Assembly: GCA_024867545.1 (NCBI GenBank)
Contig: JANFNE010000025.1
Coordinates: forward strand, 248,001-312,000
Direction: 5' to 3'
Source of the DNA: Phytopythium helicoides
Taxonomy: Eukaryota > Oomycota > Peronosporomycetes > Pythiales > Pythiaceae
DNA length: 64,000 nt
Below are positions 34,182 to 44,564 of this stretch, piece after piece; within the stretch, counting starts at the first letter, position 1; every line of letters starts with the position of its first letter. A program made the position numbers and the translations under genes. Under the pieces are notes generated by a model, which saw nothing but the letters and a program-made list of their open reading frames with translations, made no database searches and was not told the origin of the DNA.

Positions 34182-35109
34182 ATGGAGCTCGAGCACTTGG
34201 ATGTCGTGGGGAGGTGCCTTGGTCAAACGCTGACCCCGCAGGAACGTTCAAACCTCGAGTTGGGACTGCTCAAGCGCCGCGCGACCGAGCAGCTCTCATC
34301 CGTGCGCTTCTGGGGTCGCCTCTCGGGCGAGACAGCCGATTATCTCGTCGCTGTGGCGCTGCTGCCAGGCAAGGACTTCCCCGACAAAAAGTTTTACTTC
34401 TGGTGAGATGTTTGTGATGGTCTGTGCGATCACATGGTGATAGATATTGGCATTCCTCACACGCGTGTCACCGCCGACATCCAGCACCAACTCATCATCC
34501 GAGCTTCAACAGTTCCCAGAAGTACCTCCAAAGAAGGCGGAAGTCGCCTTGATGCTGACCTCCAGGCTCAAGGGAGACCCTACCTCCATCCTCGCACCAG
34601 GTGTGGTCGGAGATGAAGCTGACCCGGCTGCAAACAACCAGGAAGGTGGGGATAGCAGCAGCGAGAACACCCCGCTGACCGAGCTAGAACGCCTCGCGGT
34701 ACTGGTCGAAGCAATTGACCATGTGATCGCCGTGGCTCCACTGGAGGCTTTCGTCGTGTCTCCTATGCGCCAGATTGTGGTGAATCCGAGTTTCCATGGC
34801 CTCGACAACGAGCGCGCCAGCCAGCTGTACAACTATTTCCATCTGCGGCGACCTGAGCTTCCCGAACGCGCTCGAGCCCTCGCTCCAGGTAGCACTGGTC
34901 TTGTGCGTGCTGGTGACCTCTGGGATCCGCTGCTACACGACCTTGATGGCTCGTGGACAGTGTCCCGTGACAACTCGGGGGCATATGTCACGCTGCGCAA
35001 CTATTTCTTTCCAGGAGCGATGGCTTTCCATCGTGTTGGCGAGCGTGACCATGGGTATGTGTACTTTGGCGATGGTCGGCGGAACCCAGACCTCGCTTTC
35101 ATGATCTAA
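34182..35109 (+). CDS. RSPH9: Radial spoke head protein 9, copy 2
   Basis: Exon 1 (34182..34402) and exon 2 (34485..35109) with an 82-bp GT-AG intron, the same exon and intron lengths as copy 1, give 281 residues. All family motifs are kept (FWGR, LVEAIDHVIAVAP, YFHLRRP, GYVYFGDGRRNPDL). Differences from copy 1 are few and fall mainly in the acidic linker (around residues 105-125) rather than in the conserved core, which suggests both proteins are under constraint. It acts in the radial spoke head of the flagellar axoneme. Confidence 0.93.
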
Positions 35110-35171
35110 GTTGGTAGAACGATAAACGAGATCATCAACGTAGGACAAATGACTGCATTCGAGCACTTTGA

Positions 35172-35738
35172 CTATTTGTCTTTTTTTCGTGTTGCTCTTG
35201 GTTTTGTTTGAGATTGTCGATCACACCGACGGACCAACTTTTGCCATAATGCCTTGAGACGCTGGGGCACTCTCGGCGAATTTTGGCTAGTTCGAGGCAA
35301 ATCCAGATGGTCGGTGTGCCCGAGTTGGCTTTGGAGCACTGTTACTTCTTCGGCAGCTAAGGCGTTAGCTGAGTTTGACTCACTGAGCGGGAAATCCTGT
35401 CGGTGCACGTTCATTTGAGGCTGAACCTTGTTTGAACTCGCCTGTTTCCTCTTTGAGGGTATGGTGCTCCGTGTGCTCCACGTGTAGCTTCGAGCAAGGG
35501 AAGGAGGTTGCGTAAGACTAGATTGGAGGGAGCTTGTTTGAAAGTAAACTGCTGATCGGATACGGGACTCTCTCGGCTGACGCTGGTGAGATGAAGTCGT
35601 GCGTTGAAAAGGAGTGTGGTCGCTACCTAGCTGAGATTGCAGATCGAAGTCTCTATTCGTGACCGCGACCCGACTACTTGTATGACGAGTCGAGCGAGGA
35701 TGCGGCCTCTCATCGATGTTGGCGAAGATCAATGACAT
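35172..35738 (-). CDS. Uncharacterised Ser/Arg/Gln-rich protein
   Basis: An ATG-started frame of 188 codons (MSLIFANIDERPHPRS) with low-complexity, basic, Ser/Thr/Gln-rich composition and no recognised domain. The last ~23 codons, including RRCDRQSQTKPRATRKK, lie inside the duplicated 3' flank of RSPH9 copy 2 read antisense. The present stop therefore arose with, or after, the duplication. It could be a true small gene with a new tail or a chance frame. It is convergent with RSPH9 copy 2, with only ~60 bp between the stops. Confidence 0.4.
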   Translation of the reverse strand: MSLIFANIDERPHPRSTRHTSSRVAVTNRDFDLQSQLGSDHTPFQRTTSSHQRQPRESRIRSAVYFQTSSLQSSLTQPPSLARSYTWSTRSTIPSKRKQASSNKVQPQMNVHRQDFPLSESNSANALAAEEVTVLQSQLGHTDHLDLPRTSQNSPRVPQRLKALWQKLVRRCDRQSQTKPRATRKKDK

Positions 35739-36000
35739 GACGTCTTGGACACTTGATGTTTATGCAAGTAGAAACCTGTGACTCTGTTGCGTCCATTGTT
35801 CTTGCCCGATTCATTTAGCCTCGCTACTGAAGCGTGGGCGAGTATTGTTAGCATGTATTGAGTGATCGTGGGCTAAATGAGGCTCATAAGTCTGGAATAC
35901 GGTTCTTAGTGCGAAATCAAGTATCTGAGCATCGACAAGTGTATTTTACGTCGGGAAAAATCATCAAACTAATGCAGTGGAACTTCGTTCTTCGCCATAT

Positions 36001-36591
36001 CTAGCCTGGACCACACTCAGCTTTATGCTGCAACCACTTGAGCCGAATCCACTGACACAATTGCATCATACTGCGCGGTTGGCTAGTCTTTTGAATTGTC
36101 GGACATTGTTGCCGTTCATTCTTGCTTCCACACCTACACGTGGCATCCACTCGAGAGCCTCGACCCCCTGCTCGATCTATGTTTCTGGGCTTTAGATGCA
36201 ATGCATCTTCCCGATTGATCGTTTCCCTGACTGGCAGTGCTGACGACAGCTCGATAGGTTGCACTCTCTGAACTCTAAACCGTGGTGTCGGAAACTGGAG
36301 ATGTGTGTCGTCGTATTCATCGTCATCGGAACTCTGAATCGTTAGACTGCCGCGCAAGTTGAAACTGAAGCTGCGCGAAAGTACTCGACGACTCGAAGGC
36401 GGCTTTGCTGTCCTCAAGGTTCTTAGAGATTTTGCGCGGGCGCGACGAGGCTTGATCACAACTCGTCGAGGAGGGACATACAGAAAGTGAGGGAACGTGT
36501 GTTGTGTCGCGAGCGAGTCTCTCGCCACGAACACAGGGTTCGCATTGCTCTGTGCTTCGTCCTCGTCCCAGTCCTGCGAGCCGTGTGCCAT
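36001..36591 (-). CDS. Uncharacterised basic protein
   Basis: Frame of 196 codons from the ATG at 36591 (MAHGSQDWDEDEAQSNANPV). An acidic N terminus is followed by Arg/Lys-rich segments (PPRRVVIKPRRARAKSLRTL) and an SSDDDEYDD acidic patch. The C-terminal ~60 residues contain several Cys (CRCGSKNERQQC). No known domain is recognised. Upstream in-frame codons extend the frame a little, but lack similarity to anything I recognise. Moderately likely to be a real gene. Confidence 0.45.
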   Translation of the reverse strand: MAHGSQDWDEDEAQSNANPVFVARDSLATQHTFPHFLYVPPRRVVIKPRRARAKSLRTLRTAKPPSSRRVLSRSFSFNLRGSLTIQSSDDDEYDDTHLQFPTPRFRVQRVQPIELSSALPVRETINREDALHLKPRNIDRAGGRGSRVDATCRCGSKNERQQCPTIQKTSQPRSMMQLCQWIRLKWLQHKAECGPG

Positions 36592-37169
36592 CTTTCCTTG
36601 GATCAACTGAGTCACTCCAATTATGATCTTCACACCACGTACCACGGAAATAGCTCATTCAGGGGAGCACGGAAAATAATCGATGTCTGCACGCTCTGGA
36701 CATGATATATTGAGCGTATTTATACCTTAGAGCTCGCTTGATTTGGCTCTGGGACGCAAGGAAACATAGAGCCTGCCAGACGTCACAATGTCAGCACCAA
36801 CGTGATGGAAAATTGTCGAGGTGGACGAGATGAAGCCAAAAGCCAAGTGTCGAGATGTTCATAATGTAGCGTGTTCATGCTGGCCGAAGTCGACTCCAAC
36901 CGATTCACCGCGAACACATCTCATACACATGCAAACCGAAGCACGGGGTTCCACTCGACACCCTTGTGTAATTCCTGCAACTGCACCAACAGACACAAAG
37001 CCATACGCAACTCATCGACGACTTGGCGACTCCACCATTCGACTCCACAATTGACTGCGAGGAGCTCTGACGGGCCCACCAAGTACGATGTCATACCACG
37101 GCACCCCACTTATGGTTTACCAATTCTGGTGCCCCGTCCGAAGTGGTGCCATCCAGAGCTCCTCGCAGC
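36592..37169. other. Intergenic region holding a fold-back element
   Basis: No gene is recognised. The right part contains the inverted repeat described at 37043..37177, which overlaps the 3' end of the helicase frame. Confidence 0.5.
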
Positions 37170-37177
37170 TCAAGTGT
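37043..37177. repeat. Fold-back (terminal inverted repeat) element of ~135 bp
   Basis: CTCCACAATTGACTGCGAGG (from 37043) and the reverse complement of the 37150..37177 stretch share GCGAGGAGCTCTG and CTCCACA with few mismatches, so the arms are about 28 bp. The spacer is ~80 bp and has further partial self-complementarity. Size and structure suit a MITE-like element; the stop codon of the helicase gene lies inside the right arm. Confidence 0.6.
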
Positions 37178-39303
37178 GGAGGCGGCTGAAGAAGTAGCTC
37201 AAGTCTTGAGCGTTCGCAGACGCCTTGGTCTTCCCCGAGCGGTACACCGAGTTGAATGAGCCATCCAACAATCCGTTCTCCACAAGGTGACGACACGCTT
37301 TGAAAGCCGCGATTGACTTTGCACCAGCCTTCGACGTCATAGGCTCACTCTCGAACTTTGGCAGTTCAAGCTCTTCGGGAAGTGAGAGAGAGGCAACGAA
37401 GAGTGGCTGGGACGAGTAGCGAATCTCGCTGTACTGGTACATCTTTTTCACGTCCACGGTGAACAAGCGTGGCGGTAGCGCTTGGCAAAACATGTTGATG
37501 CATGGGATGGCCGAATCAAGATCCAGAACTGCGCCAGTAGACTCAACCCGGAGCTGATTGTTCGTGAGGCCGACTGCCATCGCCGACACCGAGCGCGGCT
37601 GCTGCGCCAACGTCTCAACCTTTTCCTTGGAAAACTCAAGGCGGTTAATCACCTCCGATTCTTGGAGAAGCTGCTTGAGATGAACGTGATCGGCTAGATC
37701 ATCTTGAACTCCAAGGTAGTACACAATCCCATCTTCATGCCGAGCCCGACCGCGGAGTTGGATCAGAGTGCGTGATGTTTTGACTTTATCCATGACGATG
37801 ATGAGGCCACACTGCGGGAAGTCGACACCCTCAACCGAAACTGACGTTGACACGAGGAGCCGAACTGCACCAGATTCAAAATCGCTTAAGGTTCGCTCCA
37901 TCTTCGGCAAGTGAAACGAAGCGTGCATCATTTCGGGAGGCACGACCTAGAATGCAGGCAAAGAGGTGTGCTTTGTCAAGCGTATCGCTCTGCACCTCTG
38001 AATCAGGCTCGTCACTCTGTTCTGCTTCGAACTTCTCGTTGAGATAATCCGTGAGAACGCGACATTCAGCCCGAGTGTCCACAAACAAGATGCCTTGAAG
38101 TGGTCTGTTCTCAGAAGTTGGGCTTGCAGGAGACTCGGGAGACTCAGCTTCGTCGGATGATGTGCTGTTGTCCGAGTCCGCATCGTCATTCTCATTCTCG
38201 TCATTCTCCGATTCAACAACTCCCGCTGCTTCATCTCCATCATCTTCTGAGAGCGCCACTAAATCCTCCGGGAACAGTCGCGCGCGGACAAGCTCTTCCG
38301 CCTTCTTCACCTTGGTCGTGCATGCAAAGTCGCAGGCTGCGCGCTTGCCGCTCAGCATGAGCATCGTCTTGCATGCATCCGTATCGAGTCCGTACATTGA
38401 CCCAGGAATAACGATCAGCATGGTCGCTGAGATCGCGAGCCGATGAATCTCCAGCTCGGCAAATCGGTAGTAACACCAAGGGCCAAGATTCTTAAAGATC
38501 GTCAAGCAGCTCTGAATGAACTTCTTCTTGGCTTTCTCCAGTTTGTCGGTGTCATTCGCGGCGCTGCTCTTGCCCTTCTTGACAAGCTTTTCAAACACCT
38601 CAACGACCTTGCATTCTTGTAGCTCGGCCATCATTTCATCGAAGACCCAACCATCACCGTCCATGGCTGTCCCTGAGGAAGATGACCACGGGGTCTGTGG
38701 GGGATAGGTCTCATAGACAATAGGAGCTGCAGCCGCGAACTCCTTGAGCTGCGTCACGTCGAGCGACACCTTCATGAGCGTCGCGCGGAGCTTCTCTGCG
38801 CACAGCTTGGTAGGGCAGGCGGTCGTGCCGAAGATCCGCGGCATGGTGTTCGGGTCAGCGTCGTTGTACATCTTCACAATCTGGGCGTACGGGTGTCGCT
38901 TGGTGACGTGGTGGCACTCGTCAAATACGAGCAGGTTCATGTGCTCGAGCAGCACATATCCTTTCTGCAGCACGTTGCGCACGACCTCGGGCGTGCACAC
39001 GAACACGCGGTTGAGCTCAAGCTCGCGCTGCCACTGGCTAGCGTTCCACAGCTCGGCCGAGCGCCCGCAGTACGCGTTGACGCGCAGCGTGCTGGTCTGG
39101 CGGATCTTGGCCGTGATCTGCACGACGAGCTGCCTCGTGGGCGCCATGAAGAAGGCGCGCCGCCCGCCAGAGTAGTCCTGCTCCGCCAGCAGCGCGATCG
39201 CCAGGAACGTCTTGCCGATGCCCGTCTCACCCACCATGACCACGTTCTGCGCGCGCGCCGCCTCCAGGATCTCGCGCTGGAACGCGCGCAGCTCGACGTG
39301 CAT
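37170..39303 (-). CDS. Dicer/RIG-I-type DExD/H helicase with Dicer-dimerisation-like domain, no RNase III
   Basis: The ATG at 39303 starts MHVELRAFQREILEAARAQN. Superfamily 2 motifs of the Dicer/RIG-I group are clear: GETGIGKT (I), PTRQLVVQ (Ia), VFDECHHV (II), GTTACPT (III), an acidic Ser/Asp/Glu insert, FVDTRAECRVL (IV), VSTSVSVEGVDFP (V) and QLRGRARHEDG (VI). After the helicase, a segment from YSEIRYSSQP to AFKACRHLVENGLL resembles the Dicer dimerisation domain (DUF283). One frame break lies near 37940, between LFACILG and MMHASFHLPKMERT. The frame then stops within a fold-back repeat; no PAZ or RNase III domain follows on either strand. Likely an RNA-silencing helicase, truncated or split. 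Divergent from NEMF. Confidence 0.85.
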
Positions 39304-39703
39304 GGCGGCGGGCCGGTTGGTCGCTGGCTTGCTTCTCCACTTGCGCTCCCCGTGGCAACTTGCCGAATGAGCTTTGCCTTTCTCTCGCGGGGGAGGAGGG
39401 AAACCTGAGTCTGGGGTCAACTAACGGCATCAGTCACGATTGGCTAAAATCTGACGAATCAAACATTTTCCCTCCACATCTCAGCCAATCACATGACGCA
39501 AAACATTACCCAGCGCTGATTGAGTGAAATATGTCAGTATCAACCAATCGAGAACGCAGATATATTATAAATTTAGCCAATCAAAAAGCAGAAAGGCTGC
39601 AGGGGATATATCCACCCACCCACATGGAGAAAGGCCGAGGGCAACCAGCGCATCGAGACCACCGCCCTGCCTGCCGCCTGCGCAGCTCCAGACCTCGACG
39701 GCC
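39304..39703. promoter_or_regulatory. Bidirectional promoter with four CCAAT boxes
   Basis: Shared 400-bp region between the helicase (-) and NEMF (+). CCAAT boxes lie at 39439..39443 (reverse), 39485..39489, 39544..39548 and 39577..39581, three within an AGCCAATCA- or ACCAATCG-type context. A TATATTATAA stretch is at about 39561. NF-Y-type control of both genes is an inference. Confidence 0.55.
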
Positions 39704-42700
39704 ATGAAGAAGACGCGCATGTCGATCGACGATATCCACGCGATGGTCGGCAGTATCCGCAAGAACGTGCTGGACATGCGCGTGACCAACATCTACGACC
39801 TGCAAACGGGCGGCGGCGACAGCAGCAAGACGTACATCCTCAAGCTGCACCAGCCGCCGTTCCCCAAGGTCTTCCTGCTGCTCGAGTCGGGCGTGCGCTT
39901 CCACACCAGCAAGTACGCGCGCGACGGCAAGGCCAGCTCCTCCGCGCTGCCCAGCCAGTTCACCATGAAGCTGCGCAAGCACCTGCGCGGCAAGCGCCTC
40001 GTCGCGCTCTCGCAGCTCGAGGGCGACCGCGTCGTCGACTTCACCTTCGGCAGCGACGCGCTCCAGTGCCACCTCATCCTCGAGCTGTACGCCGCGGGTA
40101 ACATTGTGCTCACGGACGACAAGTACAACATCCTCTCGCTGCTGCGCACGCACCGCTTCGACGAGAACGTCAAGGTCGCCGTCAAGCAGGTCTACCCGAT
40201 CGAGGTGCTGGGTGGTAGCACCACCGCCGTCGCAGAAGGAGAAAGTGGCGCTCCCGTCAAGAAGACCGCCAAGGAGCTCAGTATCCAGTCCGTCGACGCG
40301 CTCAAGGCCGTTGTGGACAAGTGGTTTGAGGAGCAGAAGGCTAAGGCTGCCGCTGGCAAGAAGAAGCAGGTTCAGACGCTCAAGCAACTTTTGCTCGTCA
40401 AGGACTCGACCTTTGGCGGTCTTGGACCGGTCATTGTCGAGCACTGCATCGTGCGTGCTGATCTGACGCCAACCCTCAAGATCCGCGCACCAGCCGAGTT
40501 TGCTGCTATCGGGGATGACAAGCTGGCTGTGCTACTCGATGAGCTGCGCGCGGGCTGGGACCTGCTAGACAAACTGCAGTCGGAGCAAATCAACACGAGT
40601 ACCTGTGACTGCTCCAGACGCATCAGCAGCATCGGAAAATGCGGCGCCAACTGCAAAGCACGGTTTCATTATCCTCAAGGACTCGCCGACAGGTGACGGA
40701 CCGGAGCAGTTTGAGGAGTTCACACCGTACTTGTATGCTCAGCACCAACAAGCGCACAAGAAGGTTCGGGAGTTTGACACGTTTGATGAGGCGGTGGATG
40801 AATATTTCTCGCGCTTTGAAGCGGAGGTGGCCCAAGTGGCCAAGCAGAATGCCCAGCTTGCCGCCGAGAACAAACTCGCGAAGCTAAAGAAGAACCAGCA
40901 GGTGCAGCTTTCCCAGCTCGAAGAGGTGCAAAACCAGAGCCTCAAGCATGCTCGGCTGATTGAAAGCAACCAGCAGGATGTGGAGAACGTGCTTTTAGTG
41001 ATCCGAAGCGCGCTAGCAAGCGGCATGGACTGGCGGGAGCTGGAGGAGTTGGTTCGATACGAGCAAAAGAATGGCAACCCCGTTGCGAGCTTGATCCACA
41101 AGCTTGATCTCGAGAGCAATCGCGTCTCTATTCTTCTGTGTGATGGCGATGATGAATGACGAGAAGATGACGACGACGAGGATGACGACGAGAAGGGAGT
41201 CGAAGACAAGCAGGCTCACGTTATCTGGATCGACTTGGCACTGTCGGCACTGGCCAATGCTCGCGATATCTACGCCAAGAAGAAGAAGGCAGGAGAGAAG
41301 GCGAAAAAGGCAACCGAAGCAACGGAGCGTGCCATTCAGCAGGCAGAGAAGAACACCAAGAAGACGCTTCAAAAGCAGCAAATGACTCGCCATGTCATTT
41401 ATCAGCGCCGCAAGGTCATGTGGTTCGAGAAGTTCCACTGGTTCCTTACGAGCGAAAATTACCTCGTCATTGCCGGAAAGGATGCCCACCAAAATGAACT
41501 GCTGGTCAAGCGCTACCTGCGCAAGGGTGACGTGTATGTGCATGCTGATCTTCATGGTGCTGCCACGTGCATTGTCCGCAACCGTGTACCCCCTGGTGAC
41601 AAGAAGTCCCCGCCTCCTCCAATTCCCGTGGCTACACTTGAACAGGCTGGCTGCATGAGTGTCTGTCGAAGCAACGCGTGGACAAGCCAGGTTATCGCTG
41701 GAGCCTATTGGGTTCACGCCGACCAAGTGTCCAAGACTGCTCCTGCAGGGTGAATACCTGACGACTGGCTCGTTCATGATCCGTGGTAAGAAGAACTTCA
41801 TCCCGCCTTCACGACTGGAGATGGGACTTGCGATCATTTTCCGCGTTGATGAAAGCTGCATTGCGAACCATACCCCGCTCACTGCAGCCCAAGAGGCAGA
41901 GGTCCAGGCTGAAGCTGAATCGGACGATGATGAGCCAGAGGAGGCTGAGCCTTCGCCCACACAAGATAAGTCGAACGATGTCAATACGGAAACTACCGAT
42001 GAGGCGAGCTTGACCCCTGAGGTTAGTGAAGATGCCGGGCCTGAGTCGGCTGATGCTGCTCCTGACTCGGCAAAGGCCGAGGAAGACGAACTGCGTGCTG
42101 ATGACCAAGACGACTCGGCTTCAACACGAGAGGGCAAGAGGCGGCTGACGGCGAAGGAACGACGTGACCTGAAGAAGGGCAAAGGCGCCAAGCGAGACCA
42201 GGGATACCTCAAACAGCGGCAACAAGAAGCAGCAGCAGGCTCAGAAGGCTAAGAACCAGACTACTGCAAACGATTCACAGAAGAATGTGCGTGGAAAGAA
42301 GGGGAAGCTCAAGAAGATGAAGAAGAAATACGCTGACCAAGACGAGGAGGACCGCCAGTTGCGAATGGGTCTACTTGGTCATGCTGTTGCTGCCACCGAC
42401 AAATCCGCTGACGATGCAGAAAATGATGACGAGGCTGAAGATGCCGAGGCGGACGAGGTTGACGCAAGTGTTGGGCAAAAGAAGACGCGAGAGGTCGATG
42501 AGGAGTACATCCGTCAGCAGCGCGAGAAGAAGGAAAAGTTCCTGGATGAGCAAGAAGAGGAGGCAGAAACGGCCGACTTCTTTGACGCGTTCACAGGTGC
42601 ACCGCTGCCGAATGACATTGTGCTGTTCGCTCTGCCAATGTGCGCGCCGTACTCCTCGCTCGCCAAGTACAAGTACAAGGTGAAGATCACACCCGGCAGT

Positions 42701-43013
42701 CAGAAGAAGGGCAAGGCAGCCAAGCAAGCGATGGAGCATTTCCTGTCTTCGAATCTGCGCGAGGAGAAGGATGCGGCTGGAAAGGCGCGCAAGGCCCAAG
42801 CAGGACGAAGAGGGAGCCGAGGAAGAGACAACTCCAGACGTCGATCCTGTCATCGTTCAGCGCGAGCTCATGAAGTGCATCCCTGAGAACGAGCTCGTGA
42901 ACTGCCTTGTCGGCCCGCTCAAGATCTCAGCTCCGGGGCTGCACGGATCTAGCGCTGGAGGTAAGAAAGGCGGCGGCAAGAAGAGCGCAAGTGGCAAGAA
43001 GGGCAAGAAGTAG
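39704..43013 (+). CDS. NEMF: NEMF/Rqc2 homologue (ribosome quality control), several frame breaks
   Basis: NEMF/Rqc2 binds stalled 60S-peptidyl-tRNA complexes and directs C-terminal tailing. The ATG at 39704 gives [15 protein letters not shown], then the NFACT-N domain with VTNIYDL and the conserved Asp-Arg in [13 protein letters not shown] coiled coil follows, then NFACT-R ([30 protein letters not shown]), an acidic/Lys-rich linker, and the NFACT-C signature [20 protein letters not shown] with [10 protein letters not shown]. The end reads GGKKGKK-like Lys tails. Span corresponds to ~1,100 residues; human NEMF is 1,076. The frame breaks about five times, near 40600, 41155, 41750, 42210 and 42805, with conserved sequence resuming in another frame each time. 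No GT-AG introns explain them. Either the assembly has indels here or the gene is dead. Confidence 0.88.
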
Positions 43014-43665
43014 AGCGCTTGCGGGAATTGGTAGATTGGCATGTGCATCGATGTCTACTAGATCATGTTGAATCGAATGTGCCCATGTGTCATTCACTAT
43101 AAGATTTTCCCTGCGACCCCTCTTCACCATGACAAGCAAATAGTTGGCTATCAAATGCAAGAGTACCCTAGCAAGTTGCTTCAAAAGTTCGTCGCATTAT
43201 TCCGCATAGGCAGTTGAAATGCGATCGTCAAGCTTTGCTCGGTAGAATCTTCACTGCTGACAGGGTCATGTTGCCACACCACCAGGTCCAATTACAATCG
43301 ACCGACGTGACAGTCACCTTTATCCGCCATACCTGGATCGCCAGGGTGTTCTTGCTTGCGGCATTCCGAGTCTCATAGTCTTTCTCGGTGGAGCATTCGA
43401 TTCACATTCTCCAGCAAGACTTCGAAAGCCGAGCCTGGCTTTGGTGCTGCTAATGCACTCGCTAACAATCAACCAACTAGAGAGAGCAAGAGACGGCTTG
43501 CTGGTGGCGCAGGCAACCACCGCGATCAAGCACACCAGCTTTGTGCTTTGCGAGTCCCCATCAGCGAATGCACGCAGAGACAAGCCGATTCTCGACTACC
43601 CATATCGACACGCGATCACGTGCACATGGGACAGCCTGACCACGTCAAACCAGGAGCGTAGTCTC
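43014..43665. other. Intergenic region, no gene seen
   Basis: About 650 bp between the convergent ends of NEMF and the hypothetical gene at 43666. Only short unsupported open frames are seen, with no repeats. Confidence 0.5.
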
Positions 43666-44250
43666 TCAAGAGCTCACCGCCCCGGGAACGCTGTCGATCC
43701 CAGCCTGGGACATCGACGACAGGCCTGTACTTGTAACCATGGCTTTCTCGGCTTCTTCCCTGGAGAGGTCGACTTGCACACTGCCGCCTTCGAAGCTTGG
43801 ACCTGCCGGTGCCACAAGGGCACTGTGGCAACCCACTGTAAGATCCGGCTCCTGCGATTTGCAAACCACGATTCGCCTGGCTGAGATTTTCGAGCCGCCT
43901 GCACAGTTGCACACAGGTGGATCGGCGGTCGTGAGCTTCAACCACGCCGATGACTCGGCCCGTGACGTCAACCACCATGATAGAGTATTCGCAGCAGGCA
44001 GTCTGTAAACGGTGCCGAGCATCGCAATCGCGTCGACTTGGGTCGGCAGCCACGCCCTTGGCCGGATGACACGTGTCCGACCAGTCCCCACCGCTTTTAC
44101 AGTAACGAGCAGCCAGCCTCGCCGCTTTATTAGCAGCGTTGAGCCAAAGTATGAAGCACGAATCTCGCCCGTTGAGATCGCGTCGTTCGGATGAAACCAC
44201 TGCACGGCATCCAAGAGAGGAGCTCGCCGCGAATCCCAGCTCCCTCCCAT
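43666..44250 (-). CDS. Uncharacterised 194-residue protein
   Basis: Intact frame from the ATG at 44250 (MGGSWDSRRAPLLDAVQWFH) with no signal peptide or transmembrane segment. The middle (STLLIKRRGWLLVTVKAVG, YRLPAANTLSWWL) looks like alternating beta strands, and CNCAGGSK adds two close Cys. No family is recognised. Its length, ordinary composition and divergent arrangement with the ALDH gene (314 bp between starts) support a real gene. The overlapping plus-strand and other minus-strand frames look like chance. Confidence 0.5.
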   Translation of the reverse strand: MGGSWDSRRAPLLDAVQWFHPNDAISTGEIRASYFGSTLLIKRRGWLLVTVKAVGTGRTRVIRPRAWLPTQVDAIAMLGTVYRLPAANTLSWWLTSRAESSAWLKLTTADPPVCNCAGGSKISARRIVVCKSQEPDLTVGCHSALVAPAGPSFEGGSVQVDLSREEAEKAMVTSTGLSSMSQAGIDSVPGAVSS

Positions 44251-44564
44251 TTAACCACCTCCACAATTTCATATCCTTCCTCATCCCAAGAGTAATTTGA
44301 CCGCAATCCAACGTCAAAAATACACTATTTAACCTTCTTCAATCAATAACCTTCCTACATCCCAGCAACTCTCCCGTGTCCACTCCGCGAAGCTGACCGC
44401 GCCGATCCTCGCGCACTTGAAGTTTCCTCCATCTTCAACTTGCCCGTCCTGCCAGCCCGCCATCGCTCGAAGCGCAAGCGATCTCCGCCGCCGGACCGTC
44501 CGCCTCATTCCCGCTTTCGCCAGTTCCCGCGCAGGTCGCCAGCCCCAGCTCCAGCGCCTGCGAG

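Larger units (their letters stand above)
31943..35242 (+). repeat. Inverted segmental duplication, arm 2 (ANK-D + RSPH9)
   Basis: Reverse-orientation partner of 7699..11257. It is about 260 bp shorter, mainly because the gap between the two genes lacks the 188-bp block and ANK-D lacks the 54-bp insertion. The duplication ends at about 35242, at the GGACCAACTTTT sequence. Confidence 0.85.

Noticed and set aside
39581..40444. Minus-strand open frame of 287 codons
   Set aside because: Antisense of the NFACT-N domain of NEMF; no independent evidence.
41013..42212. Minus-strand open frame of 399 codons
   Set aside because: Antisense of the coiled-coil and acidic linker of NEMF; Ser/Leu-rich shadow.
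43616..44317. Alternative 233-codon minus-strand frame overlapping the hypothetical gene at 43666
   Set aside because: It has less protein-like composition, a weaker start and no repeat or domain; only one of the two frames is likely real.
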